13,482 nt of DNA from Pseudomonadota bacterium. Lineage in GTDB: Bacteria > Pseudomonadota > Gammaproteobacteria > Pseudomonadales > Oleiphilaceae. Shown here in pieces: positions 1 to 6,182 of this stretch. Both the position numbers and the translations under genes were made by a program. Within the stretch, counting starts at the first letter, position 1. Each line of letters starts with the position of its first letter. The DNA is taken from contig JAEZAA010000097.1 in NCBI GenBank assembly GCA_023430625.1, positions 1 through 13,482 of the forward strand. The letters are read 5' to 3'. Under the pieces are notes generated by a model. That model saw only the letters and a program-made list of their open reading frames with translations, did not search any database and had not been told where the DNA came from.

Positions 1-6
1 CCCTAA

Positions 7-27
7 CCCTCTCCCGGAGGGAGAGGG
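7..27. repeat. Perfect short palindrome downstream of the thioesterase gene (terminator-like or dispersed repeat)
   Basis: Nine bases at 7-15 (CCCTCTCCC) pair perfectly with 19-27 (GGGAGAGGG) around a 3-base loop. The sequence lies 20 bp beyond the stop codon of the minus-strand thioesterase gene, so it could end that transcript, although no clear T-run follows on the minus strand. The CCCTAACCCTCTCCC style of sequence resembles intergenic palindromes that recur widely in proteobacterial genomes; that resemblance is from memory and untested. The element is cut close to the window edge, so its full length is unknown. Confidence 0.6.
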
Positions 28-46
28 GACTAACACAGTGGCTGTA

Positions 47-490
47 TTAGGGTGCTGGCGTCTGAATCCGCTCCAACGCCGCCCGCAATTTCGCCGGAAT
101 CGGCACCGACTTCTCCGTCGCCCGATCCACGAACACGTGCACGAACTGCCCGTGGGCACAGATCTCGGCCTCGCCTTCGCGAAAGATCCCCACCCCGTAC
201 TGCACCGAGCTGTTACCCAGCCGGTCCACCCGTAGCCCGGCTTCAAGCCGGTCCGGGTAAGCGATGCCCCGGCGATAGTTGCAGCTGGAGTTGACCACGT
301 AGCCAATCACCGGGCTGTTGCGGATATCCAGGCCGCCTTCCTCAATCAAATAGAGGTTCACGGCGGTATCGAAGTAGGAATAGTAGGTCACGTTGTTCAC
401 GTGGCCATACACGTCGTTGTCCATCCAGCGCGTGGTGATGGGTTGAAAGATAAAGTAATCGGCGCGAGTTGGGATTTGGATATCCGACAT
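47..490 (-). CDS. Acyl-CoA thioesterase, 4-hydroxybenzoyl-CoA thioesterase/YbgC-like hot-dog family
   Basis: This 147-residue cytoplasmic protein is predicted to hydrolyse an acyl-CoA thioester to the free acid and CoA. Its length is normal for a single hot-dog domain. Near the N-terminus (about 21-33) it has the family motif RWMDNDVYGHVNN; Asp26 aligns with the catalytic aspartate of 4-hydroxybenzoyl-CoA thioesterase, and GHVNN is the helix-start motif common to the YbgC/FcbC group. The start at 490 is well supported, since AGGAG lies 5 bases upstream on the minus strand and overlaps the TGA of the alcohol dehydrogenase gene. The 9-bp gap implies translation from the same mRNA. The substrate cannot be told from sequence; a medium- or long-chain acyl-CoA would fit the neighbours. 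Confidence 0.88.
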   Translation of the reverse strand: MSDIQIPTRADYFIFQPITTRWMDNDVYGHVNNVTYYSYFDTAVNLYLIEEGGLDIRNSPVIGYVVNSSCNYRRGIAYPDRLEAGLRVDRLGNSSVQYGVGIFREGEAEICAHGQFVHVFVDRATEKSVPIPAKLRAALERIQTPAP

Positions 491-499
491 GGGAGCTCC

Positions 500-1663
500 T
501 CAGTAGGCGGCGCGGTAGATGGCCAGGGCGTCCTGCTCGGTGACATCCCGTGGATTGTTCACCAGCAGGCGCTGCTGCAGCATGGCATCGGCGGCGAGGC
601 GTTCCAGGAAGGTCTCCGGGATATCCAGGTCCCGCAGGCGGTTGGGTAGGCCGACTTTCTTGATCAGCGCTTCCAGGCCTTCGACCAGCTGTAGCGTCTT
701 ATCGCGGCATGACTCGCCGGTGCAGGCCTCGCCCAGGATGATGGGCGCCAGTTCCGAGTAAAGCTCCTCGGCCGCTTCCGTGTTAAAGCGCAGCACGTGG
801 GGCAACACCAGTGAGTTGCTCAGGCCATGGGGAATGTGGAAATGCCCGCCCAGGGGGTAGGCCAGGGCATGCACCGCCGCCACCGGCGCATTGGCGAAGG
901 CCTGGCCCGCCAGCATGGCGCCCAGCAGCATGTTGGCGCGGGCCTGCACGTTCGAGCCGTCCTCCACCGCCGTGACGATGCTGCCGGCCAGCAGGCGCAG
1001 GGCCTCCTTGGCGAGCATGTCGGACAGGGGGTTCTTCTTCGCCTTGCTGGTGTAAGCCTCGATGGCATGCACCATGGCGTCGATGCCGGTGGCCGCCGTG
1101 ACCTGGGGTGGCAGGCCCAGGGTTAGTTCCGCATCCAGCAGGGCGATATCGGGCAGCAGCACGGGCGAGACGATTCCGGCCTTGGTGGTTTCGCCGGTAG
1201 TGACAATGGCGATGGGGGTGACTTCGGAGCCGGTGCCGGCGGTGGTGGGAACCTGGATCAGGGGCAGGCGATTGCCCTTGGCATTGCCCACGCCGTAGAT
1301 GCCAGCCAGTTCTTGCGTGCAGTCGGGCGCGGCCAGAAAGGCCACCAGCTTGGCCACGTCCATGGAGCTGCCGCCGCCAAAGCCCACCACCAGATCCGCC
1401 TGCCGGCTTTTGGCCAGTTCGACCGTTTTGAGGACGGTACGGTCGGCGGGATCGGCTTCGACTTCGTCAAATACATCCACCTTGACGCCGGCCTCGGCAA
1501 AGCCCGGCATGACCCGGTCCAGCAAGCCGACTTTGCGAATGCCGGGGTCGGTGACGATCAGGACCGATTTTGCACCCTGTTCCTGGCACAAGGAGCCCAG
1601 CCGCTTGGCACTGCCAGGTTCGCTGATCAGCGTTTTGGTGGTGGTAAAGCTGAAAGACGTCAT
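500..1663 (-). CDS. Iron-containing (group III) alcohol dehydrogenase
   Basis: This 387-residue protein is a full-length group III Fe-dependent alcohol dehydrogenase, predicted to interconvert an alcohol and its aldehyde or ketone with NAD(P). The N-terminal half is a nucleotide-binding domain with GGGSS at 96-100 followed by MDVAK. The metal site is intact: Asp195 and His199 in GIDAMVHAIEAY, then His265 and His279 in the stretch from AVHALAYP to IPHG. This is the same 4- and 14-residue spacing as D196, H200, H263 and H277 of lactaldehyde reductase FucO. The start at 1663 follows a weak GGGGA. The thioesterase gene follows after 9 bp, so the two are probably co-transcribed. The 425-bp gap upstream suggests its own promoter, but I found no convincing -35/-10 pair. 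The substrate is unknown. Confidence 0.92.
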   Translation of the reverse strand: MTSFSFTTTKTLISEPGSAKRLGSLCQEQGAKSVLIVTDPGIRKVGLLDRVMPGFAEAGVKVDVFDEVEADPADRTVLKTVELAKSRQADLVVGFGGGSSMDVAKLVAFLAAPDCTQELAGIYGVGNAKGNRLPLIQVPTTAGTGSEVTPIAIVTTGETTKAGIVSPVLLPDIALLDAELTLGLPPQVTAATGIDAMVHAIEAYTSKAKKNPLSDMLAKEALRLLAGSIVTAVEDGSNVQARANMLLGAMLAGQAFANAPVAAVHALAYPLGGHFHIPHGLSNSLVLPHVLRFNTEAAEELYSELAPIILGEACTGESCRDKTLQLVEGLEALIKKVGLPNRLRDLDIPETFLERLAADAMLQQRLLVNNPRDVTEQDALAIYRAAY

Positions 1664-1761
1664 GGTCTGATCCCCGCTGGTCGTTGAACAAAATAGTTAT
1701 TTGGTCGTGTAACGATGAACCACCATAGCCTGAAGTGGACGCAAGGTGTTCTTTCGGAACA

Positions 1762-1777
1762 GAGCCAGGGATGGCTC
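1762..1777 (+). other. Inner hairpin A1 with GGGA loop
   Basis: GAGCCA at 1762-1767 pairs perfectly with TGGCTC at 1772-1777 around GGGA. If the A-T closing pair opens, the loop is AGGGAT, a format bound by CsrA/RsmA proteins (a GGA core in a hairpin loop). Binding is inference. Confidence 0.7.
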
Positions 1778-1781
1778 GGTA

Positions 1782-1813
1782 GCCCCACCGACACAGGGAT
1801 GTGTCGTTGGGGC
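1782..1813 (+). other. Inner hairpin A2 with GGGA loop, close to the CsrA consensus
   Basis: The arms 1782-1795 and 1800-1813 pair at 13 of 14 positions around GGGA at 1796-1799. The tip, ACACAGGGATGT (1791-1802), matches the in-vitro-selected CsrA consensus RUACARGGAUGU at all but one position. The match is seen in the sequence; actual CsrA binding is inference. Confidence 0.72.
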
Positions 1814-1918
1814 GGTGGAGAAAGAACGCCTTGTGGCCACTCTGCATGATCTAGCAATCTGGTGGAGGGCTATGCATCCTGCAGATTACTAATGCCGTGC
1901 TTCCATCAGACTCTCAGC

Positions 1919-2047
1919 CGCCACTAAGTCATTCCTTCGCCGGTTGCGACGGACTAGGCGTCCCCGCACCTCCATGTGCCGGCGCGCCCTCCGCGGCATC
2001 CATGCCGGATGGCCGGCCCCGCGCTGCTACGGAACGACTTAGCGGCG
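1919..2047 (-). repeat. Palindromic element B: related element in the opposite orientation
   Basis: The outer arms 1919-1935 and 2031-2047 pair at 15 of 17 positions. Both mismatches are A/C on the plus strand and so become G-U wobbles only if the minus strand is the RNA, which points to minus-strand transcription. Inside, read on the minus strand, are a hairpin at 1994-2007 (CGGC/GCCG stem, loop ATGGAT) and one at 1966-1979 (GCAC/GTGC stem, loop ATGGAG). The plan of outer stem plus two GGA-loop hairpins matches element A, and the 3' arms are alike (GAARGAAYG). It lies in the 3' untranslated part of the acyl-CoA dehydrogenase transcript, in sense orientation. Confidence 0.68.
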
Positions 2048-2088
2048 TCTCTACGAAAAGGTTGGCCTAGTCGTTACTTGCTAAACAT

Positions 2089-3885
2089 TCAAAACAAAAA
2101 CTGTTCCGCCTCTAGCTCCATCAGGGTATCTACCCCCGCGAAAATAGCGTCCTGATGAGCCTTGGTGCGTGGCAGCAGGCGCTTGAAGTAAAAGCGCGCC
2201 GTGGCCAGTTTTGCCTGATAGAACGAGGCATCCTCGCTGCCTGCATCCAGTTGTGCGGCGGCGGTCTTCACCATCAACGCCCAGAAATAGGCCAAAGCCG
2301 CGTAAGAGGAGAACTGCAGATAATCCACCGCTGCGCCGCCGATTTCCTCAGGGTTGGCCTGGGCCGCTTGCAGCACATGATCGGTCAACGACCGCCACTG
2401 CGTTACCAGTTCGGCCAGGGGCGCCAGGAACTCCTGTAGCGCGGCATCGTTCTGATGAGTCTCGCAGAACGCCAGGATCTCTGACTGGAACCGCTGCATC
2501 TCCTCGCCCCGGTCACCCATCAGTTTGCGTCGTATCAGGTCCAGCGCCTGAATGCCGTTGGTGCCTTCGTACAGCATGGTGATGCGGCCATCCCGCAGCA
2601 ATTGTTCCATGCCCCACTCGCGGATATAGCCGTGGCCACCGTACACCTGCATGCCCAGGCTGCTGGACTCCAGGCTGAGATCGGTCAGGAATGCCTTGAT
2701 GATGGGAATGAACAGCGCCACCCGTTTGCTGGCCTGGGCCCGCGCTTCGGCATCCTCATGCAGGTGCTCCACATCGATCTGGGTCGCCACGTAGTAGGCC
2801 ATCATGCGGCTGCCTTCCACCAACGCCTTCTGGGTCAGCAGCATGCGGCGCACGTCCGGGTGGACGATGATGGGGTCCGCCGCTTGTTCCGGTGCCTTGG
2901 GGCCCGTCAGGGAACGGGACTGCAAGCGCTCGCGGGCGTAATGCACCGCGCCCTGATAGGCCATCTCCGCCACGCCGAGGCCTTGCAGGCCCACTTGAAA
3001 GCGGGCGTCGTTCATCATGGTGAACATGCAGGCCAGGCCCTGGTTGGCCTCACCGATCAGCCAGCCGCGGGCGCCGTCGAAGTTCATCACGCAGGTGGCC
3101 GCGCCCTTGATGCCCATCTTGTGCTCGATGGAGCCGCAACTGAGGGTGTTGATCTCACCCGGCGTGCCGTCGGCGTTGGGGAGCAGTTTGGGCACCAGGA
3201 ACAGGCTGATGCCCTTGACCCCGGCGGGGGCGTCCGGCAGTCGGGCCAGCACCAGATGAATGATGTTCCCGCTCATGTCGTGCTCGCCGCCACTGATGAA
3301 AATCTTGGTGCCGCTGATGGCATAGGAGCCGTCGCCATTCGGCTCGGCCTTGGTGCGCAGCAGGGCCAGATCGGTGCCGGCTTGGGGTTCGGTCAGGCAC
3401 ATGGTGCCGGTCCAGACGCCGGACACCAGTTTTTCCAGATAGGCGTCTTTCAGCTCCTGGCTGCCGTGACTGTTCAGCGCTAGCACCGCGCCTTCGGTCA
3501 GGCCGGAATAGACCCGGAACGACAGGTTGGCGGCCATCAGCATCTCATGGAAAGGCGCCGCCAGGCTGATGGGCAGGCCCTGGCCGCCGTAGGCTTCCGG
3601 TCCGGTCATGGCGGCCCAGCCGTTGTCGCAGAACTGGCGATAGGCGTCCTTGAAGCCGGCCGGCGTGGTGACCTGGCCGTTGTGGAACTGGGCGCCTTCC
3701 TCATCGCCACTGCGGTTGAGTGGCGCGACCACTTCACCGGCATAGCGGGCACCTTCTTCCAGCACCGCGTCGATCAAATCGCTGTTGATGTCGGACTTGT
3801 TCAGTGCCTGGTAATGATCGGTCACCTGCAGGACTTCATGCAGGGCGAAGCGCATGTCGCGCAGGGGAGCTTTGTACTCGGCCAT
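2089..3885 (-). CDS. Acyl-CoA dehydrogenase, DmdC-like large form
   Basis: This 598-residue flavoprotein is predicted to introduce the alpha,beta double bond into an acyl-CoA, the first step of beta-oxidation. It has the N-terminal and middle domains (CLTEPQAGTD at 163-172, a substrate/FAD-side motif), the C-terminal helical domain (QVYGGHGYIREWGMEQLLRDGRI region, 413-435) and the catalytic glutamate at 440 in LYEGTNGIQ. About 140 residues beyond that form the extra C-terminal domain of the roughly 600-residue class, which includes 3-methylmercaptopropionyl-CoA dehydrogenase (DmdC). The N-terminus, beginning MAEYKAPLRDMRF, is also typical of that class. GGAG lies about 9 bases before the ATG at 3885. 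The hydroxyacyl-CoA dehydrogenase gene ends 21 bp upstream, so they form an operon. Members of this class are often annotated DmdC, but the family covers ordinary long-chain acyl-CoA dehydrogenases, so a DMSP role is not supported here. Confidence 0.93.
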   Translation of the reverse strand: MAEYKAPLRDMRFALHEVLQVTDHYQALNKSDINSDLIDAVLEEGARYAGEVVAPLNRSGDEEGAQFHNGQVTTPAGFKDAYRQFCDNGWAAMTGPEAYGGQGLPISLAAPFHEMLMAANLSFRVYSGLTEGAVLALNSHGSQELKDAYLEKLVSGVWTGTMCLTEPQAGTDLALLRTKAEPNGDGSYAISGTKIFISGGEHDMSGNIIHLVLARLPDAPAGVKGISLFLVPKLLPNADGTPGEINTLSCGSIEHKMGIKGAATCVMNFDGARGWLIGEANQGLACMFTMMNDARFQVGLQGLGVAEMAYQGAVHYARERLQSRSLTGPKAPEQAADPIIVHPDVRRMLLTQKALVEGSRMMAYYVATQIDVEHLHEDAEARAQASKRVALFIPIIKAFLTDLSLESSSLGMQVYGGHGYIREWGMEQLLRDGRITMLYEGTNGIQALDLIRRKLMGDRGEEMQRFQSEILAFCETHQNDAALQEFLAPLAELVTQWRSLTDHVLQAAQANPEEIGGAAVDYLQFSSYAALAYFWALMVKTAAAQLDAGSEDASFYQAKLATARFYFKRLLPRTKAHQDAIFAGVDTLMELEAEQFLF

Positions 3886-3906
3886 GGATCAGTCTCCGGT
3901 CAGGAA

Positions 3907-5154
3907 TCAGGACGTGCGATAGTCGGCGAAGCGGCCATTTTGTTCGGCCAGGCGTTGGAGCAGGGCGGCGGGCTGCCACACATCGCCATGCTGGCGCTGC
4001 AGGGCCTGAATCTCGGCCAGAACCTGCTGCAGCCCAAGGGAGTCGGCATAGGCCATGGGGCCGCCGCGCTCGGCTGGAAAGCCATAGCCGTTGAGGTAGA
4101 CGGTGTCGATGTCGGCGCTGCTCCCGGCAATGCCTTCGTCGAGAATCTTCGCGCCTTCGTTGATCAGCGCCAGAATGCAGCGGGTGACGATGGTGTCGTC
4201 GCTGATGTCGCGGCGCTCGATGCCGGCGGCTTCCGAAGCCTTGGCGACTAGCGCTTCCACCTGCGGGTCCGGAATCGCCGTGCGGCTGCCGGTTTCATAG
4301 CGGTAGTAGCCCTGGCCACTCTTCTGGCCGAAGCGGCCCATTTCGCAGAGGCGGTCGTCGAGCCAGACGCTGATATCCGAGGGCGTGCCTGCCATTTGCC
4401 GGGCGCGCCATTCCAGGTCCACGCCGACTACGTCATACATGCGGAACGGGCCCATGGCCATGCCGAAGCTCTCAAGCGCCCGGTCAACCTGTTGCGGCAG
4501 GGCGCCTTCCAGCAGGAGCATGCGGGCCTGGTGTACATAGGGCGCAAGCATCCGATTGCCGATAAAGCCGTGGCAGTTGCCGGCGACCACCGCCACCTTC
4601 TTGATCTGCTTGGCCAGGGTCTGGGCGCGGGCCAGCACCTCGGGGGCGGTCTTGGCACCGCGCACGATCTCCAGCAGCTTCATGATGTGGGCCGGGCTGA
4701 AGAAGTGCAGGCCCAGCACCTGCTGGGGGCGCTGGGTGGCGTTGGCAATGGCGTCCACATCCAGGTACGAGGTGTTGGTGGCCAGTACCGCATCGGCTTT
4801 GAGGCTGGTGTCGAGCTGGCTAAAGATCTTCTGCTTCAGCGCCAGATTCTCGTAGACCGCCTCGATTGCCAGATCCACCTCGCGGATCTCGCTGTAGTCG
4901 GTCGCGGTGCGCAATTGCGCCAGGCGCTGCTCCATCCCGGCCTGATCGATCCGCTCCTTGGCCATCATCTGTTCATAGGTCTGGTGAATGGCGGCGACAC
5001 CCTGGTCCAGGGCCTCCTGGCCAACATCAACGAGCGTGACGGAGATGCCGGCATTGAGAAAACTCATGGCAATGCCACGGCCCATGGTGCCGGCACCGAT
5101 CACCGCCACCTGATTGAAGCCGTGGCTGGCGGACGGGGAGGAAGAATTGGTCAT
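3907..5154 (-). CDS. 3-hydroxyacyl-CoA dehydrogenase (stand-alone, FadB C-half type)
   Basis: This 415-residue enzyme is predicted to oxidise L-3-hydroxyacyl-CoA to 3-ketoacyl-CoA with NAD, the third step of beta-oxidation. The Rossmann motif GAGTMG is at 20-25. The catalytic pair His150 (GLHFFSPAH) and Glu162 (LLEIV) has the 12-residue spacing of human SCHAD His158/Glu170. NCHGFIGNR at 193-201 opens the first C-terminal domain, and a second such domain follows at about 315-405. The enoyl-CoA hydratase half found in FadB is absent, so hydration must come from another protein. The frame can be opened at a TTG at 5172, but that codon has no ribosome site and overlaps the GAAGGA that serves the ATG at 5154, so I chose 5154. 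It is the first gene of the dehydrogenase pair. Confidence 0.92.
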   Translation of the reverse strand: MTNSSSPSASHGFNQVAVIGAGTMGRGIAMSFLNAGISVTLVDVGQEALDQGVAAIHQTYEQMMAKERIDQAGMEQRLAQLRTATDYSEIREVDLAIEAVYENLALKQKIFSQLDTSLKADAVLATNTSYLDVDAIANATQRPQQVLGLHFFSPAHIMKLLEIVRGAKTAPEVLARAQTLAKQIKKVAVVAGNCHGFIGNRMLAPYVHQARMLLLEGALPQQVDRALESFGMAMGPFRMYDVVGVDLEWRARQMAGTPSDISVWLDDRLCEMGRFGQKSGQGYYRYETGSRTAIPDPQVEALVAKASEAAGIERRDISDDTIVTRCILALINEGAKILDEGIAGSSADIDTVYLNGYGFPAERGGPMAYADSLGLQQVLAEIQALQRQHGDVWQPAALLQRLAEQNGRFADYRTS

Positions 5155-5164
5155 GACGTCGTTA

Positions 5165-5170
5165 TCCTTC
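5165..5170 (-). promoter_or_regulatory. Ribosome binding site deciding the hydroxyacyl-CoA dehydrogenase start
   Basis: On the minus strand GAAGGA lies 10 bases before ATG 5154. The alternative upstream TTG (5172-5170) overlaps this site and has no Shine-Dalgarno sequence of its own. Confidence 0.6.
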
Positions 5171-5210
5171 AATCGGGCCGCGCCGGTTGGGAAAGAGTCA
5201 CCGCGACGGC

Positions 5211-5240
5211 AAGGTCTGAGGGCGTAAAGAGACAGACCTT
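5211..5240. promoter_or_regulatory. Perfect 8-bp inverted repeat upstream of the dehydrogenase pair, candidate operator
   Basis: AAGGTCTG (5211-5218) is perfectly inverted as CAGACCTT (5233-5240) with 14 bases between. It sits 57-86 bp before the ATG of the hydroxyacyl-CoA dehydrogenase gene, in the gap between that gene and the TetR-type regulator. The position suits an operator or a 5'-UTR hairpin. Assigning it to the adjacent regulator is inference. Confidence 0.45.
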
Positions 5241-5310
5241 ACACGAATAATCGGCAACGGTAGAAATTAATCTTATGCATGTTTGTGAATGCCCAATGCG
5301 AATAAGAGAC

Positions 5311-5323
5311 CCGGCATAGCCGG
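5311..5323 (-). terminator. Possible weak terminator hairpin after the TetR-type gene
   Basis: CCGGC and GCCGG pair around ATA just past the regulator's stop codon. On the minus strand the stem is followed by GGTCTCTTATT, a poor T-rich tail. The stem is only 5 bp, so read-through into the dehydrogenase genes is plausible. Confidence 0.35.
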
Positions 5324-5337
5324 AGCCCTCACAGGCA

Positions 5338-5988
5338 TCACAAGGGGAGGCAGCGGTCCAGGTGCTGGGGATCGCGGGCGCGCAGCGCCATGTGGGTGAG
5401 GATCAGGGGCTGGATGCGGTTGCGCACCAGGGTGCCGTCCTGGTCGACCAGCCACATCTTGAACAGGCCGTTAAAGAAGGTGGAGGTCTCAAGGGCGAGA
5501 ATGGTCGGGTCCAGGCCAGGCTTCAGTTGATTCATGGCGGCGGCGCGGGCGTAGGCGAGGGTCAGCTTCTGGGTCAGGCTGTGCAGCCGCACCTGAAAGC
5601 GCTCGAGGAGCGCGGAGAACTCCGCGACCATCTCGCATTTATTGGAAATGATCTCGAACACCTGGCGGGTCTGCTCATCTTGATCGAGGCGCTGGAACAC
5701 CGCGCTGAGAAAGCGGGTGATGCCCAGCAGCGGATCTGCCTGGGTAGGCGAAAGGTTAGGGTCTTCCGCCGTGGCCAGAATTGGGATGGTGACCTGATCC
5801 AGCATGGCAAAGAACAGCTCGACCTTGTTGGCGAAGTGCCAATAGACCGCACCGCGGGTGACCCCGGCGGCACAGGCGATATGCTCCAGGCTGGTCCGGC
5901 TCACGCCGCGCTCGGCGAAGGCATGACGAGCTGCGTCCAGCAACTGCTGCCGGGTCAGCTCCGCTTCTTCTTTGGTTCTTCTCGCCAT
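5338..5988 (-). CDS. TetR/AcrR-family transcriptional regulator
   Basis: This 216-residue protein is predicted to be a dimeric DNA-binding repressor released by a small ligand. The N-terminal helix-turn-helix is textbook for the AcrR subgroup: RRTKEEAELTRQQLLDAA at 3-20, then GVSRTSLEHIACAAGVTRG (28-46) and AVYWHFANKVELF (47-59). The rest is the variable all-helical ligand and dimer domain, at normal family length. It lies on the same strand as, and upstream of, the two acyl-CoA dehydrogenase genes, and divergent from modABC. Its likely targets are itself and the fatty-acid genes; AcrR relatives more often control efflux pumps, none of which is seen here. No clear ribosome site precedes the ATG, although a good promoter match does (6024-6052). 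The ligand is unknown. Confidence 0.9.
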   Translation of the reverse strand: MARRTKEEAELTRQQLLDAARHAFAERGVSRTSLEHIACAAGVTRGAVYWHFANKVELFFAMLDQVTIPILATAEDPNLSPTQADPLLGITRFLSAVFQRLDQDEQTRQVFEIISNKCEMVAEFSALLERFQVRLHSLTQKLTLAYARAAAMNQLKPGLDPTILALETSTFFNGLFKMWLVDQDGTLVRNRIQPLILTHMALRARDPQHLDRCLPL

Positions 5989-6013
5989 GAGATGGGCTCA
6001 GTCTTACTGCTTC

Positions 6014-6049
6014 AAAACGGCCCACTATACAGGCTCGGTGCCCCGTTTT
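6014..6049. promoter_or_regulatory. Inverted repeat spanning the TetR-gene promoter, candidate autoregulatory operator
   Basis: AAAACGGCCCAC (6014-6025) and GTGCCCCGTTTT (6038-6049) are inverted copies matching at 10 of 12 positions, with 12 bases between. The arms cover the -10 and most of the -35 box of the putative promoter, as expected for autorepression. Operator function is inference. The span is longer than many TetR sites. Confidence 0.45.
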
Positions 6050-6052
6050 TAA
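6024..6052 (-). promoter_or_regulatory. Putative sigma70 promoter for the TetR-type gene
   Basis: On the minus strand TTAAAA (6052-6047, -35, 4 of 6) and TATAGT (6029-6024, -10, 5 of 6) are separated by exactly 17 bases. The -10 box lies 36 bp before the start codon. Confidence 0.5.
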
Positions 6053-6077
6053 GCAGGTTGTCGGTGCCGGGCGGCGG

Positions 6078-6106
6078 TTGACAACGCGGGGGCTTCGGGG
6101 AATCCT
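6078..6106 (+). promoter_or_regulatory. Possible modABC promoter with perfect -35 and weak -10
   Basis: TTGACA at 6078-6083 is a perfect -35 box. With 17 bp spacing the -10 would be AATCCT, only 3 of 6. A weak -10 could mean activator dependence or that the true start is elsewhere. I see no recognisable ModE-type site. Confidence 0.3.
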
Positions 6107-6170
6107 TATGCGCGCAATTAAATGAGTGCCTGCTGTATAGCTGAGGCCTGTAGTAAGAAGGTTGGAGTGA

Positions 6171-6176
6171 AGGGGG
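6171..6176 (+). promoter_or_regulatory. Ribosome binding site favouring a TTG start for modA
   Basis: AGGGGG lies 6 bases before TTG 6183. The in-frame ATG at 6201 has only GAGAA upstream, so the TTG start is preferred on ribosome-site grounds although ATG is the commoner codon. Confidence 0.4.
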
Positions 6177-6182
6177 CGGAAC

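Larger units (their letters stand above)
1733..1842 (+). repeat. Palindromic element A: long outer stem enclosing two GGGA-loop hairpins
   Basis: The outer arms 1733-1755 and 1820-1842 pair at 19 of 23 positions. Two of the four mismatches become G-U wobbles if the plus strand is transcribed. Inside are two hairpins. The first, at 1762-1777, has a 6-bp perfect stem (GAGCCA/TGGCTC) with loop GGGA. The second, at 1782-1813, has a 14-position stem with one C/T mismatch and the same GGGA loop. Both loops therefore present AGGGAT, and the second reads ACACAGGGATGTGT at its tip. The structure is antisense to both flanking genes. It may be a dispersed intergenic repeat, a small RNA or a protein-binding RNA; sequence alone does not decide. 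Confidence 0.75.
1664..2088. other. 425-bp non-coding gap holding two palindromic elements
   Basis: This is the only stretch over 300 bp without a gene. It separates the end of the acyl-CoA dehydrogenase gene from the start of the alcohol dehydrogenase gene, both on the minus strand. The short reading frames here have no recognisable motif and run through the palindromes, so I do not call them genes. The content is an AT-richer leader next to the alcohol dehydrogenase start (about 1681-1715), one palindromic element at 1733-1842, a second in the opposite orientation at 1919-2047, and an A/T-rich stretch at 2073-2100 over the end of the acyl-CoA dehydrogenase gene. Confidence 0.8.

Noticed and set aside
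1679..1713. Imperfect direct repeat GGTCGTTGAAC / GGTCGTGTAAC upstream of the alcohol dehydrogenase gene
   Set aside because: Matches at 9 of 11 bases only, one pair, with no support as a binding site.
1467..1857. Minus-strand small frames running through palindromic element A
   Set aside because: They overlap the alcohol dehydrogenase start and the inverted repeats, and have no ribosome site or recognisable motif.
1952..2072. 8-bp inverted match GACTAGGC (1952-1959) and GCCTAGTC (2065-2072)
   Set aside because: One arm lies inside element B and the other outside it, so it does not fit the element's structure and is short enough to be chance.
2602..3483. 293-codon plus-strand frame
   Set aside because: Antisense to the acyl-CoA dehydrogenase gene, no motif, and a His/Gly/Gln-heavy composition typical of reverse-strand reading.
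3547..5250. Two long plus-strand frames (234 and 284 codons)
   Set aside because: They mirror the acyl-CoA and hydroxyacyl-CoA dehydrogenase genes, which carry intact catalytic motifs; the mirror frames have none.
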